Shown piece after piece: positions 1-5,732 of a stretch of 9,894 nucleotides of DNA. The notes beneath the pieces were generated by a model. It did not search any database, was not told the origin of the DNA, and worked only from the letters and a program-made list of their open reading frames with translations. Position 1 is the stretch's first letter. The number at the start of each line of letters is the position of its first letter. The stretch is taken from assembly GCA_021797415.1 (NCBI GenBank), contig JAJZZT010000498.1, positions 1 through 9,894 of the forward strand, in the 5' to 3' direction. Both the position numbers and the translations under genes were made by a program. Source of the DNA: Bacillota bacterium. GTDB lineage: Bacteria; Bacillota; Bacilli; Alicyclobacillales; SLC66.

Positions 1-585
1 AAGTTCCGTCATTATGGCTTCCGTGCCGCCAGCCAGCACAATGTCCGCCCTGCCGTACTGCAGTAATCGGTATGCCTCTCCAATGGCAATATTTCCTGTC
101 GCGCAAGCGGCAACCGGAGCCAAACATGGGCCTTTAATTCCGAAATGGATACTGACTTGCCCCGCAGCCATATTCGAAATCATCATGGGAACCATGGTCG
201 GACTTACCCGATTGGGTCCGCGCTGCAATAATATTTCATGATTGGCAAGCAGCGTTTGAATGCCGCCAATCCCACTTCCAATGTACACGCCCACTCTTTC
301 ATGATTCTCGACATTGAAGTCCAAGTTGGCATCTTTCACCGCTTGTTCGGTTGCGGCGAGAGCAAATTGACAAAACCGGTCCATGCGGCGAATTTCTCGT
401 CCAAACATTGGCTCAGGGTCAAAATTGCGAACGACGCCGCCGATTTTTGATTTGTGCCGAGTTACATCGAACGTGTCAACTCTGGAGATTCCAGACTTGC
501 CCTGAACGAGGGCATTCCAGAATGTATCCACATCGTTTCCAAGCGGCGTTATTGCACCCATGCCCGTAATGACAACCTGTTCCAT
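1..585 (-). CDS. FabF-type 3-oxoacyl-[ACP] synthase (KAS II), 5' part
   Basis: This is the N-terminal 195 codons of a ketosynthase that condenses malonyl-ACP with an acyl-ACP in cytoplasmic fatty-acid elongation; the rest lies beyond the left edge. The protein opens with VVITGMGAITPLG, the standard KAS start, and carries the nucleophile elbow AACATG with the catalytic Cys at residue 161, close to Cys163 of E. coli FabF, followed by LAGGTEA. The two catalytic His residues would lie outside the window. The ATG at 585 is preceded by GAGGTGA about six bases upstream. It is divergent from an XRE regulator rather than sitting in an obvious fab operon, so it could be a second FabF-like paralogue or part of a specialised lipid or polyketide pathway. 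The family is certain; the exact role is not. Confidence 0.9.
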   Translation of the reverse strand, partial: MEQVVITGMGAITPLGNDVDTFWNALVQGKSGISRVDTFDVTRHKSKIGGVVRNFDPEPMFGREIRRMDRFCQFALAATEQAVKDANLDFNVENHERVGVYIGSGIGGIQTLLANHEILLQRGPNRVSPTMVPMMISNMAAGQVSIHFGIKGPCLAPVAACATGNIAIGEAYRLLQYGRADIVLAGGTEAIMTEL

Positions 586-618
586 CGGATCACCTCTATG
601 GCATATTGTCGTATTTCC

Positions 619-647
619 ATTATGCCATGAGTGTTTATCCTGATACA
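619..647 (-). promoter_or_regulatory. Candidate promoter of the FabF-type gene
   Basis: On the minus strand CATAAT (619-624) is preceded by TGG, giving an extended -10 element about 33 bases upstream of the start codon. The -35 region is poor, which extended -10 promoters tolerate. This rests on motif matching only. Confidence 0.4.
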
Positions 648-671
648 GATGGTCATTTATACTGGTATAAT
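642..671 (+). promoter_or_regulatory. Extended -10 promoter of the XRE regulator
   Basis: TATAAT at 666-671 is a perfect -10 box and is preceded by TGG, making an extended -10. The -35 region is weak (GATACA at 642-647, 18-bp spacer). Transcription would begin near 678, leaving a leader of roughly 90 bases before the chosen start codon. Confidence 0.55.
657..670. promoter_or_regulatory. Palindrome overlapping the XRE-gene -10 box (candidate operator)
   Basis: TTATAC-TG-GTATAA is a perfect inverted repeat with six-base arms that covers most of the -10 element of the XRE gene. A bound dimer here would block that promoter, so autoregulation by the adjacent HTH protein is the natural guess. The arms are AT-rich and partly dictated by the -10 sequence, so chance remains possible. 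Confidence 0.35.
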
Positions 672-768
672 GAATAATATGCTGTCTGAACCCTCTCCAC
701 AAGGATAAATCCAGGGGCTTTGCGGCGCTTTCAGGTAATATCCATCCCAAAGGAGGATGCGTCAAGCG

Positions 769-1602
769 ATGACCGAGTCGTTCCGCCATCAATCCTTGTC
801 GGATTTCCTAAAGACTCATCGAGCAAAGCTGCAACCCGATTCGGTCGGTCTGCCTGTTGGAAAGAGAAGACGAACACCGGGTCTAAGGCGGGAGGAAGTC
901 GCTCAACTGGCGGGAGTCAGCACCACATGGTACACCTGGCTTGAACAAGGCCGTGATATTTCGGTATCCGCGCAGGTCATTGACAGCATTGCAAATGCCT
1001 TGCGTCTCAATGACGATGAGCGCAGGTACCTGTTTGTCCTTGCAACAGGCCATACGGAACATGCGGCCATAAATTCCGATCCCCCAACAATACGCTCCGC
1101 AGTGCGAACAATTGTCGACCGGCTTGAACATTACCCGACAATTGTTTCAGACAGGCGGTGCAATGTTGTGGCGTGGAACAAAGCGGCCGCTGAAGTGTTC
1201 ATTGATTTCGGCAAGGTGCCGATTGAGGAACGAAATATCATCTGGCTGTTGTTTACGAGAAAAGAATTCAAGGCGTTGGCTTCCAACTGGACTGACTTCA
1301 TTCGGGGGTTTGTGGCCATGTTTCGGTCATACTACGGTCAGTATATCGGCGACCCTTGGTACAACCGGTTTATCGAGATGGTGCAAAGCCGGAACTCGGA
1401 GTTCCTTACATTCTGGAATCATAATGAAGTGAATGCCGCCCCAGAAGTCTCCATCGAATTTCGGCATGCCAAAGCCGGAAAAATGCTGTTTGACTTAACG
1501 AGTCTACAACTGCAGGGAAGCCATGACTTGCGTTGCAGCGTCTATACTCCGTCACTGGGTTCCGATACCGAAGAGAAGATTATCCATTTAATTCACGGGT
1601 AG
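769..1602 (+). CDS. XRE-family transcriptional regulator with MmyB-like sensor domain
   Basis: A 277-residue DNA-binding regulator. The N-terminal HTH (about residues 12-80) has the signature RRTPGLRREEVAQLAGVS followed by a recognition region ending in LEQGR, as in MmyB-like XRE regulators. Residues of about 105-270 match the MmyB-like ligand-binding (PAS-like) domain, including VVAWNKAAAEVF and the aromatic-rich stretch around 174-216. A structure of an MmyB-like protein from Chloroflexus is reported with a bound fatty acid, which fits the divergent fatty-acid synthase gene; the ligand here is inferred. AAAGGAGG ends at 756, directly against an ATG at 757, so that ATG is too close; the ATG at 769 (12 bases away) is chosen. 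The gene converges on the ICMT-family gene with a 49-bp gap. Confidence 0.88.
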   Translation: MTESFRHQSLSDFLKTHRAKLQPDSVGLPVGKRRRTPGLRREEVAQLAGVSTTWYTWLEQGRDISVSAQVIDSIANALRLNDDERRYLFVLATGHTEHAAINSDPPTIRSAVRTIVDRLEHYPTIVSDRRCNVVAWNKAAAEVFIDFGKVPIEERNIIWLLFTRKEFKALASNWTDFIRGFVAMFRSYYGQYIGDPWYNRFIEMVQSRNSEFLTFWNHNEVNAAPEVSIEFRHAKAGKMLFDLTSLQLQGSHDLRCSVYTPSLGSDTEEKIIHLIHG

Positions 1603-1651
1603 TTTGCACCTCCCGTTTCAGCAGGAGTGCGCGCCATCCGTCCGGTATATC

Positions 1652-1672
1652 TCACCCTGCCGAAGGCGGCGC
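1652..1672 (-). repeat. 21-bp direct repeat, copy 1 (end of the ICMT-family gene)
   Basis: Identical over 21 bases to 2428-2448 in the same orientation, and it encodes the last six residues and the stop codon of the methyltransferase. With the following bases it also forms a tight inverted repeat (GAAGGCG-G-CGCCTTC on the plus strand). It may be a REP-like element or the scar of a rearrangement. Confidence 0.75.
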
Positions 1673-2290
1673 CTTCCGGAATGGATTGCCCCCCCGTCCC
1701 CGAAAGACTCGCGGGAAAAACATCCCGGTTGTCTGGCGGTAGTCCGCGTATTCGTCGCCAAATACATCGGCGAGCAGTCTCTCCTCAGCGCGCGCCCTCA
1801 CCAGTTCCAGCCATACAAAAAATACGAAGGCCGCCCACATCGCGGGCTCCATGACTAGCACCGCCTCGCCGGCAAAAGCAAAAAAATACGCGGTGTAAAG
1901 CGGATGCCGCACAAAGCGGTACAGACCGCCGCGCACGACGCGGCGCGCTTCCGGGATCTGCGTGAAGGATGCCCGCAAGGTGAGGAGTGCGAGGATTTCC
2001 AGTGTCACGGCAGCAAGGATGAGAAGGTTAGAAAGATCTGCGCGCCACGGCGGAGCGTGGTACGGTCCGATGACATACGGGATGAACAGCGGAAAAAGAG
2101 CGATCAACAGGGATGCCAGCCAGGCAAAAAACCGGTCCGTGACGGCGATCGGCCGTTTCATCATCGTCCAGGTGTAGTAAACGGATTCGAGACCGAAGAC
2201 AACCGTGAATCCCCACAGTCCGCGCCAGGCATCGATCCATGCGAGGTTCAGCGTCACCGCCAGCGCAATCGCCTGAATCAAGATCCGCAT
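1652..2290 (-). CDS. ICMT/PEMT-family membrane methyltransferase
   Basis: A 212-residue integral membrane protein with about five hydrophobic segments (near residues 5-17, 25-40, 55-76, 86-105, 132-163). It carries the C-terminal hallmark of isoprenylcysteine carboxyl methyltransferase-like and phospholipid methyltransferase-like proteins: GGLYRFVRHPLYTAYF (121-136), then an E-E-x2-L-x3-FG-x-EY-x2-Y motif (169-184) that forms the SAM-binding pocket. The bacterial substrate is unknown, since prenyl-cysteine proteins are not expected; a lipid or small isoprenoid is possible. The open frame extends upstream to 2740, but that extension is low-complexity translation antisense to a rhodanese, so the ATG at 2290 is used; it has only a G-rich, weak ribosome binding site. 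The last seven codons plus the stop lie within a 21-bp repeat, so the tail may not be original. Confidence 0.8.
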   Translation of the reverse strand: MRILIQAIALAVTLNLAWIDAWRGLWGFTVVFGLESVYYTWTMMKRPIAVTDRFFAWLASLLIALFPLFIPYVIGPYHAPPWRADLSNLLILAAVTLEILALLTLRASFTQIPEARRVVRGGLYRFVRHPLYTAYFFAFAGEAVLVMEPAMWAAFVFFVWLELVRARAEERLLADVFGDEYADYRQTTGMFFPRVFRGRGGNPFRKAPPSAG

Positions 2291-2427
2291 CGCATGACCC
2301 CCCGCCGTTTGCACCAGTATACCGGGAAACGGACGGGCTGTCACAGTAGATTTCCTTCCGCCTGATATATTTCCGCTGTCGCTAAACTCGCGACGAGCAA
2401 AGGGGATGGCGCCGACCCAGCAAATTT

Positions 2428-2448
2428 TCACCCTGCCGAAGGCGGCGC
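2428..2448 (-). repeat. 21-bp direct repeat, copy 2
   Basis: An exact copy of 1652-1672, lying 138 bp upstream of the methyltransferase start in the same orientation. Flanking bases differ from copy 1, so the identity ends sharply at 21 bp. Confidence 0.75.
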
Positions 2449-2540
2449 GCCGGCGCCATGGGCGTCTATATGATGTTGTCGCTTGTCGCGTGCAGTTCCC
2501 AGAGAATGGAGTCACGAGGAGAAATCTACCCGCCCATGTC

Positions 2541-2576
2541 GCGCAGCCCCCGGGAACGAGCCGCGGGGAACTGCGC
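2541..2576 (-). terminator. GC-rich hairpin after the rhodanese gene
   Basis: GCGCAG at 2541-2546 pairs with CTGCGC at 2571-2576, and CCCC (2547-2550) pairs with GGGG (2565-2568), across a two-base bulge. The hairpin lies 27 bases past the rhodanese stop. There is no T-run after it, so it is not a classical intrinsic terminator; it may instead slow polymerase or protect the transcript's 3' end. Confidence 0.35.
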
Positions 2577-2603
2577 ATGAGGCAAGTGCCGTTTTGCGGC
2601 GGA

Positions 2604-2909
2604 TCAGTAAGCGATGTCGCCGTCCCAGCGCGACATGCCGCCGAGTAGATTGTAGATTTTTTTATACCCCAACCGTTCCAGATAGTCGCATGCGACACTG
2701 CTGCGCCCGCCGCTGTGACATACGACGACCGTTTCCGCATGCGGATCGATCTCCTTATAGCGTTCCGACAGTTGTCCGAGCGGTATCAATCTTGCGCCGG
2801 GAATGTGTCCGGACGAAAATTCGCTCGGCTCCCGCACATCGATGATCTGCAGGTTTGCGGTCGCCCTTCTCTTTTCCTTGACATCCACGGACATCCATTG
2901 TTTCGGCAT
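2604..2909 (-). CDS. Single-domain rhodanese-like sulfurtransferase
   Basis: A 101-residue cytoplasmic protein of one rhodanese domain, the usual size for GlpE/PspE-type enzymes that move sulfane sulfur through a cysteine persulfide. It has IIDVREPSEFSSGHIPGA (residues 22-39) and the six-residue active-site loop C-H-S-G-G-R-S starting at the catalytic Cys64, then the closing LLGGMSRW (88-95). The start codon has GGAGGAGG about eight bases upstream. Expression should be controlled by the promoter-palindrome at 2970-2999. The next genes upstream on the same strand are TetR, MBL and TauE, a set often found in sulfide or persulfide detoxification loci. The sulfur donor and acceptor cannot be told from sequence. 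Confidence 0.93.
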   Translation of the reverse strand: MPKQWMSVDVKEKRRATANLQIIDVREPSEFSSGHIPGARLIPLGQLSERYKEIDPHAETVVVCHSGGRSSVACDYLERLGYKKIYNLLGGMSRWDGDIAY

Positions 2910-2969
2910 AGCGTGTTCCTCCTCCGGTTCTCTCGTGATGATGGCGGACCAACCCGCTCACACGTCCCC

Positions 2970-2999
2970 ATTATATATACCCTGCAGGGTATATGTCAA
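2970..2999 (-). promoter_or_regulatory. Consensus sigma-A promoter of the rhodanese gene
   Basis: On the minus strand TTGACA (2994-2999) and TATAAT (2970-2975) are both perfect consensus hexamers with an 18-bp spacer. The expected start site is about 50-55 bases upstream of the rhodanese start codon. So strong a core promoter implies repression, and the palindrome filling its spacer is the likely operator. Confidence 0.85.
2975..2994. promoter_or_regulatory. Perfect 20-bp palindrome in the promoter spacer (CsoR/CstR-like operator)
   Basis: ATATACCCTGCAGGGTATAT is perfectly self-complementary and sits exactly between and touching the -35 and -10 boxes of the rhodanese promoter. AT-rich arms around C3/G3 tracts (TACCC-n4-GGGTA) resemble operators of the CsoR family, which includes the persulfide sensor CstR that controls rhodanese and TauE genes in Firmicutes. 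No CsoR-family gene lies in the window, so the repressor would act from elsewhere. Control by the nearby TetR is an alternative. Confidence 0.7.
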
Positions 3000-3141
3000 A
3001 GTAAAAATATGGAATGAGCTGATCGCCGGATATCGTACGCCTGGATCAGCACGGATACGCCCGCCCCTGATGTATTCCCCAAAATTTCCGCATTCATATG
3101 CGACGATGTACTTTCGAATCATTTTCCGATCCACCACTCCC

Positions 3142-3705
3142 TTACTCCGGTTTCATGTTGGCGAGGATGCCGGCAACCATCTGTTCATAACTCTTGTCCA
3201 CGTCCCACGGCGCCCGGAAAAATCCCGCCTCCTCCAGCGACACGAACCCGTGGAGGAGACTTCGCATACCGCGGATCTTGTGAAACGCCTCCTCCTCGCC
3301 GTAGTGGTACGGTTCCAGCACCTTGAACAGGATCCGGACGACTTCGTCATTTGCTTCCGTGACCGCGCTGTGCTCCATTTGCGGCGATCTCAATATGGCT
3401 TTGTACAGTTCCGGATGGGACCGGGCAAACGTCCGGTATTCGCGGGCAATCGCCATGATCGCGTTCTCGTGCGACTTGCCGACGGCCGCATTGGCGATCA
3501 CCGCTCCCAGTCGTTGTATGCAAAGCGCGGCCAGCCCGGCAAAAACGTCAGACAATCCCTGCACATGGTTGTACAGCGACGGGGGTTTCACTCCCAGGCG
3601 CGCGGCCACCTGATTCAGCGTCAGGCGGTCCAGTGTGACCTCTTCGGCCAACTCGGCGGCGGTGTGCAAGATGATCGCGCGATCCAGCCTTTTGCGGGAT
3701 GTCAC
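3142..3705 (-). CDS. TetR/AcrR-family regulator with WHG-type C-terminal domain
   Basis: A 187-residue dimeric repressor, read from a GTG start at 3705. The frame stays open to 3807, but GGGAGGAG (3713-3720) lies seven bases before this GTG, and the resulting length matches the second TetR protein of this window (188 residues). The HTH spans about residues 27-47 (LTLNQVAARLGVKPPSLYNHV). The C-terminal half has RGMRSLLHGFVSLEEAGFF (145-163), the hallmark of the WHG/TetR_C ligand domain. It follows the MBL gene by 104 bp and is probably the last gene of the TauE-MBL-TetR operon, so it likely regulates its own operon through the inverted repeat at 5353-5371. The inducer is unknown. Confidence 0.88.
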   Translation of the reverse strand: MTSRKRLDRAIILHTAAELAEEVTLDRLTLNQVAARLGVKPPSLYNHVQGLSDVFAGLAALCIQRLGAVIANAAVGKSHENAIMAIAREYRTFARSHPELYKAILRSPQMEHSAVTEANDEVVRILFKVLEPYHYGEEEAFHKIRGMRSLLHGFVSLEEAGFFRAPWDVDKSYEQMVAGILANMKPE

Positions 3706-3809
3706 AGGTCTTCTCCTCCCATGCCCAGAGGACTTCATCCCATGTCCCCTTATCATTTCGCGGTCTTGCCCGGCGTCCGGCAAACTTCCGATGCTGCGGG
3801 CAGCCATTT

Positions 3810-4442
3810 TCAGTATTGACGGATAAAACGTTCCACCGCGTCATTGCGGCGCACGGGTTCGCCGTGCGCCGGGCACAGCCAGTCGAATTCCAGGGTCTTC
3901 AACAACGCCAGGGACTTGAGAACTTCCTGCTGATTCCATGTGAAGTAGGCAGGGAACAGTCGCAATTCCCCGTTCTTTGTGGAAACCAGGTCGCCGGAGA
4001 ACAGGACCCGGCGATAAAGAAACATCACGTGTCCCGGCGTGTGGCCGGGAGACCGGATGACCTGTATTTCTCCAAAGTGTTGCTCCGGGGCGTAGGCGCC
4101 GTCGATGATCGGCCGTTCCGGCCGGATGATGCTCTGGACGACCCATTTGATGCCGGGGCGGTTCTTTTCGCCGGCAATATAGGGGATGTCTTCCGACGAA
4201 GCCCATACGCGCGCGCCCGTCCACTCCTGCAGCCGTCTGGCGTTTCCGATGTGATCGACATCGTGATGGGTCAGCAGGATGGCCGCGAGCTGTTCGGCGC
4301 CAAGCGATTGCAGTTCGCTTTGGATCGATTCAAATTGCCCGCGATTCCCGGTGTCGATCAATATGTTTTCGTCCGCCTGGACCAGGAAAACATGGCTTCC
4401 CGCACTGCTCCTGAGCATGGTGACGCCGTCCGCGATGATCAT
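3810..4442 (-). CDS. MBL-fold metallo-hydrolase (YflN-like)
   Basis: A 210-residue cytoplasmic protein covering one complete metallo-beta-lactamase fold. Metal ligands seen: T-H-H-D-V-D-H-I-G at 58-66, His134 in SPGHTPGH, Asp151 in LFSGDL and His193 in CPAHGEP. The first motif reads HxDxDH instead of the usual HxHxDH, the variant I associate with YflN-type proteins, so metal-site 1 may differ. The ATG at 4442 has AAAGGAG about nine bases upstream. It starts 21 bp after the TauE stop and so is cotranscribed with the exporter. In cst loci an MBL protein (CstB/persulfide dioxygenase) oxidises persulfides, but this one lacks a fused rhodanese and is not clearly of that clade; a glyoxalase-II-like or lactonase activity is equally possible. 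Confidence 0.88.
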   Translation of the reverse strand: MIIADGVTMLRSSAGSHVFLVQADENILIDTGNRGQFESIQSELQSLGAEQLAAILLTHHDVDHIGNARRLQEWTGARVWASSEDIPYIAGEKNRPGIKWVVQSIIRPERPIIDGAYAPEQHFGEIQVIRSPGHTPGHVMFLYRRVLFSGDLVSTKNGELRLFPAYFTWNQQEVLKSLALLKTLEFDWLCPAHGEPVRRNDAVERFIRQY

Positions 4443-4463
4443 TGTTCCCGCTCCTTTTTCCTC

Positions 4464-5246
4464 TCATCTGAGGGCCAGGACCAAGCCTGTGCCGACCATT
4501 AAAATAAAGAACACGGGCCGCAGGACCCTTTCCCGCGCAGCACTGCTGATCCGTTTGATCGCCTTTGGCCCGATGAATGCCCCGCTGAGGGTTCCAGGGA
4601 GGAACAGGCCAACCAGGGGCCAGTCGACGGTTCCGAGACGGAGATGCAACAGAAATCCTGCGCAGGCCACCCCCAGCAGGACGAATGCGGACGTGCCGGC
4701 GATTTCCGCCGCGTCGCATCCCAACACGGACAACCCGACCACGATGGCGGGGCTGCCACTGATGCCGATCAGGCCGGACAAGACGCCGCCGGCCGCACCG
4801 TATGTTCCTGCTTTGACGATTTGCGCAAAGGTGAGGCGAGTGGCCGGCGCCTTTGGCGCATCGTCCGGCGACTTGTGATTCTGCCTGAGAAACTGGGCCA
4901 GCATCTGGAGGCTGATCCCCACGATAAAAAGGCCGGATATCTTGTCGTACACACTGTGGGGCAACAGGCCGGAACACGCGGAACCGACGACGGCGCCCGC
5001 CGCACCGCCGCCGACCATATACAGGCCGAGCCGGATGTTGAGGTTTCCGACCCTTGCGTGACTGAACGCGCCCATGGCGGTGGTCGGGATCATGGTCGCC
5101 AGCGACGTCGAGGCCGCGATTGCCGGTGGAATATTGAAAAATACCGTCAGCACCCCGACGTACACCGCACCGCCGCCGCCGCCCAGCGTGATGATGAACA
5201 ATCCGATCAGGAATCCTACGACCGGCAGCGCGATGATATGAATCAT
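4464..5246 (-). CDS. TauE/SafE-family sulfite/organosulfonate exporter-like membrane protein
   Basis: A 260-residue membrane protein with about eight hydrophobic segments in two related halves. Family signs are LGGGGGAVYVGVLTVFFNIP (21-40) followed by ASTSLATMIPTTAMGAFSHARVGN (45-68) in the first half, and GGVLSGLIGISGSPAIVVGL (153-172) in the second, then an FxLPG segment near 215. TauE/SafE proteins are proposed to export sulfite, sulfoacetate or related anions. The frame is open to 5267, but GGAGG (5253-5257) lies six bases before the ATG at 5246, so that start is used. It is the first gene of the operon with the MBL hydrolase and TetR regulator, behind the promoter at 5327-5355. The substrate is inferred from the sulfur context only. 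Confidence 0.9.
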   Translation of the reverse strand: MIHIIALPVVGFLIGLFIITLGGGGGAVYVGVLTVFFNIPPAIAASTSLATMIPTTAMGAFSHARVGNLNIRLGLYMVGGGAAGAVVGSACSGLLPHSVYDKISGLFIVGISLQMLAQFLRQNHKSPDDAPKAPATRLTFAQIVKAGTYGAAGGVLSGLIGISGSPAIVVGLSVLGCDAAEIAGTSAFVLLGVACAGFLLHLRLGTVDWPLVGLFLPGTLSGAFIGPKAIKRISSAARERVLRPVFFILMVGTGLVLALR

Positions 5247-5326
5247 TCTGTACCTCCACGGGATCATCCGCCAGGGGGACGAAAGTCTGTTGCATCCTCA
5301 AGCAGGATAAAAACTAATGCATCCGA

Positions 5327-5355
5327 ATTATAAACGAATATATATATCTTGTAAA
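5327..5355 (-). promoter_or_regulatory. Sigma-A promoter of the TauE-MBL-TetR operon
   Basis: On the minus strand TTTACA (5350-5355) and TATAAT (5327-5332) are separated by exactly 17 bp, five and six matches to consensus. The leader to the TauE start codon is about 75 bases and contains a small stem ATCCT-gcttg-AGGAT of unknown meaning. Confidence 0.8.
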
Positions 5356-5371
5356 CTATTATTATTAGTTT
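5353..5371. promoter_or_regulatory. Inverted repeat at the TauE promoter -35 (candidate TetR operator)
   Basis: AAACTA at 5353-5358 and TAGTTT at 5366-5371 form a perfect 6-bp inverted repeat with a seven-base AT-rich centre, overlapping the -35 box by three bases. Position and size suit a TetR-family dimer, and the operon's last gene is a TetR protein. The AT-rich context raises the chance of coincidence. Confidence 0.45.
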
Positions 5372-5429
5372 CAGGTTTCGGAGATCCCTGTGCGTTCCCC
5401 GGCAACGCCTTCTGTCGCATTTGCAGATG

Positions 5430-5681
5430 TTAATCCCATAATGAAAACTCATCCAAGTTCTTCTGGATGGATTTCCACATCCCATCAGGCGCCGCATCCC
5501 CTTGGTCCGTGAGATACACACCGGATGGCCCGGCGGACGGAATGCCCACCTCGCGCAACAACTGGTCGGCCAGGTCCATCATGGCTTGCTGGTTCACGCT
5601 TTGCGCGACAAGCACCGGCACGCCGATATGTGCGGCGCACGCGGCCAGCAGCACGGAACATCTCATATCCAAATATAGCAT
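5430..5681 (-). pseudogene. Orphan open frame, probably the C-terminal remnant of a larger gene
   Basis: An 83-codon frame that I do not recognise. From about residue 9 it reads like real protein: an alternating helix-strand region (VLLAACAAHIGVPVLVAQ) and then a soluble tail with GIPSAGPSGVYLTDQGDAAP and the hydrophilic end IQKNLDEFSLWD. The ATG at 5681 has no ribosome binding site (only pyrimidine-rich sequence upstream), and the frame runs back to a stop about 40 bases earlier without a better start. This suggests a 5'-truncated Rossmann-like or CoA-type domain rather than an intact small gene. It lies among other remnants (the DapF-like and DUF4336 fragments). A genuine small hypothetical protein cannot be excluded. 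Confidence 0.4.
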
Positions 5682-5732
5682 GTAAACAAAGAGAATCCAG
5701 CCGCCTTTTGCCTGAACAAGAAATTAGTTTGA

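Larger units (their letters stand above)
2291..2603. other. 313-bp non-coding gap between rhodanese and ICMT-family genes
   Basis: No supportable gene is seen here on either strand; open frames through it have no recognisable protein character. It holds the second 21-bp repeat copy (2428-2448), a strong hairpin (2541-2576) just downstream of the rhodanese stop, and a 9-bp inverted repeat whose arms are 2492-2500 and 2566-2574. No convincing promoter for the methyltransferase gene was found, although an AT-rich stretch sits at about 2360-2375. Confidence 0.6.

Noticed and set aside
1904..2365. Plus-strand frame of 153 codons opposite the methyltransferase
   Set aside because: Antisense to a real membrane protein gene; strongly charged random-like composition and no ribosome binding site.
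2541..2576. T-box or other known riboswitch ahead of the methyltransferase
   Set aside because: No T-box sequence (AGGGUGGNACCGCG), SAM-box or other known core motif was found; only simple stems are present.
2291..2740. N-terminal extension of the methyltransferase frame up to 2740 (362 codons in all)
   Set aside because: The extension is Arg/Ser/Pro/Ala-rich, has no recognisable domain and runs through the rhodanese gene in another frame. The membrane protein begins naturally at 2290.
3706..3807. Longer TetR start at 3807 or the ATGs at about 3734-3758
   Set aside because: Only the GTG at 3705 has a strong, well-spaced ribosome binding site, and the shorter protein matches the length of the related TetR at 7112-7678.
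2803..3819. Long plus-strand frame of 338 codons opposite the TetR and rhodanese genes
   Set aside because: It is antisense to two clearly homologous genes and its translation shows no family motif.
4330..5301. Minus-strand frame of 323 codons through TauE and MBL
   Set aside because: It is the off-frame shadow of the TauE gene; the translation is Arg/Gly/His-rich without domains.
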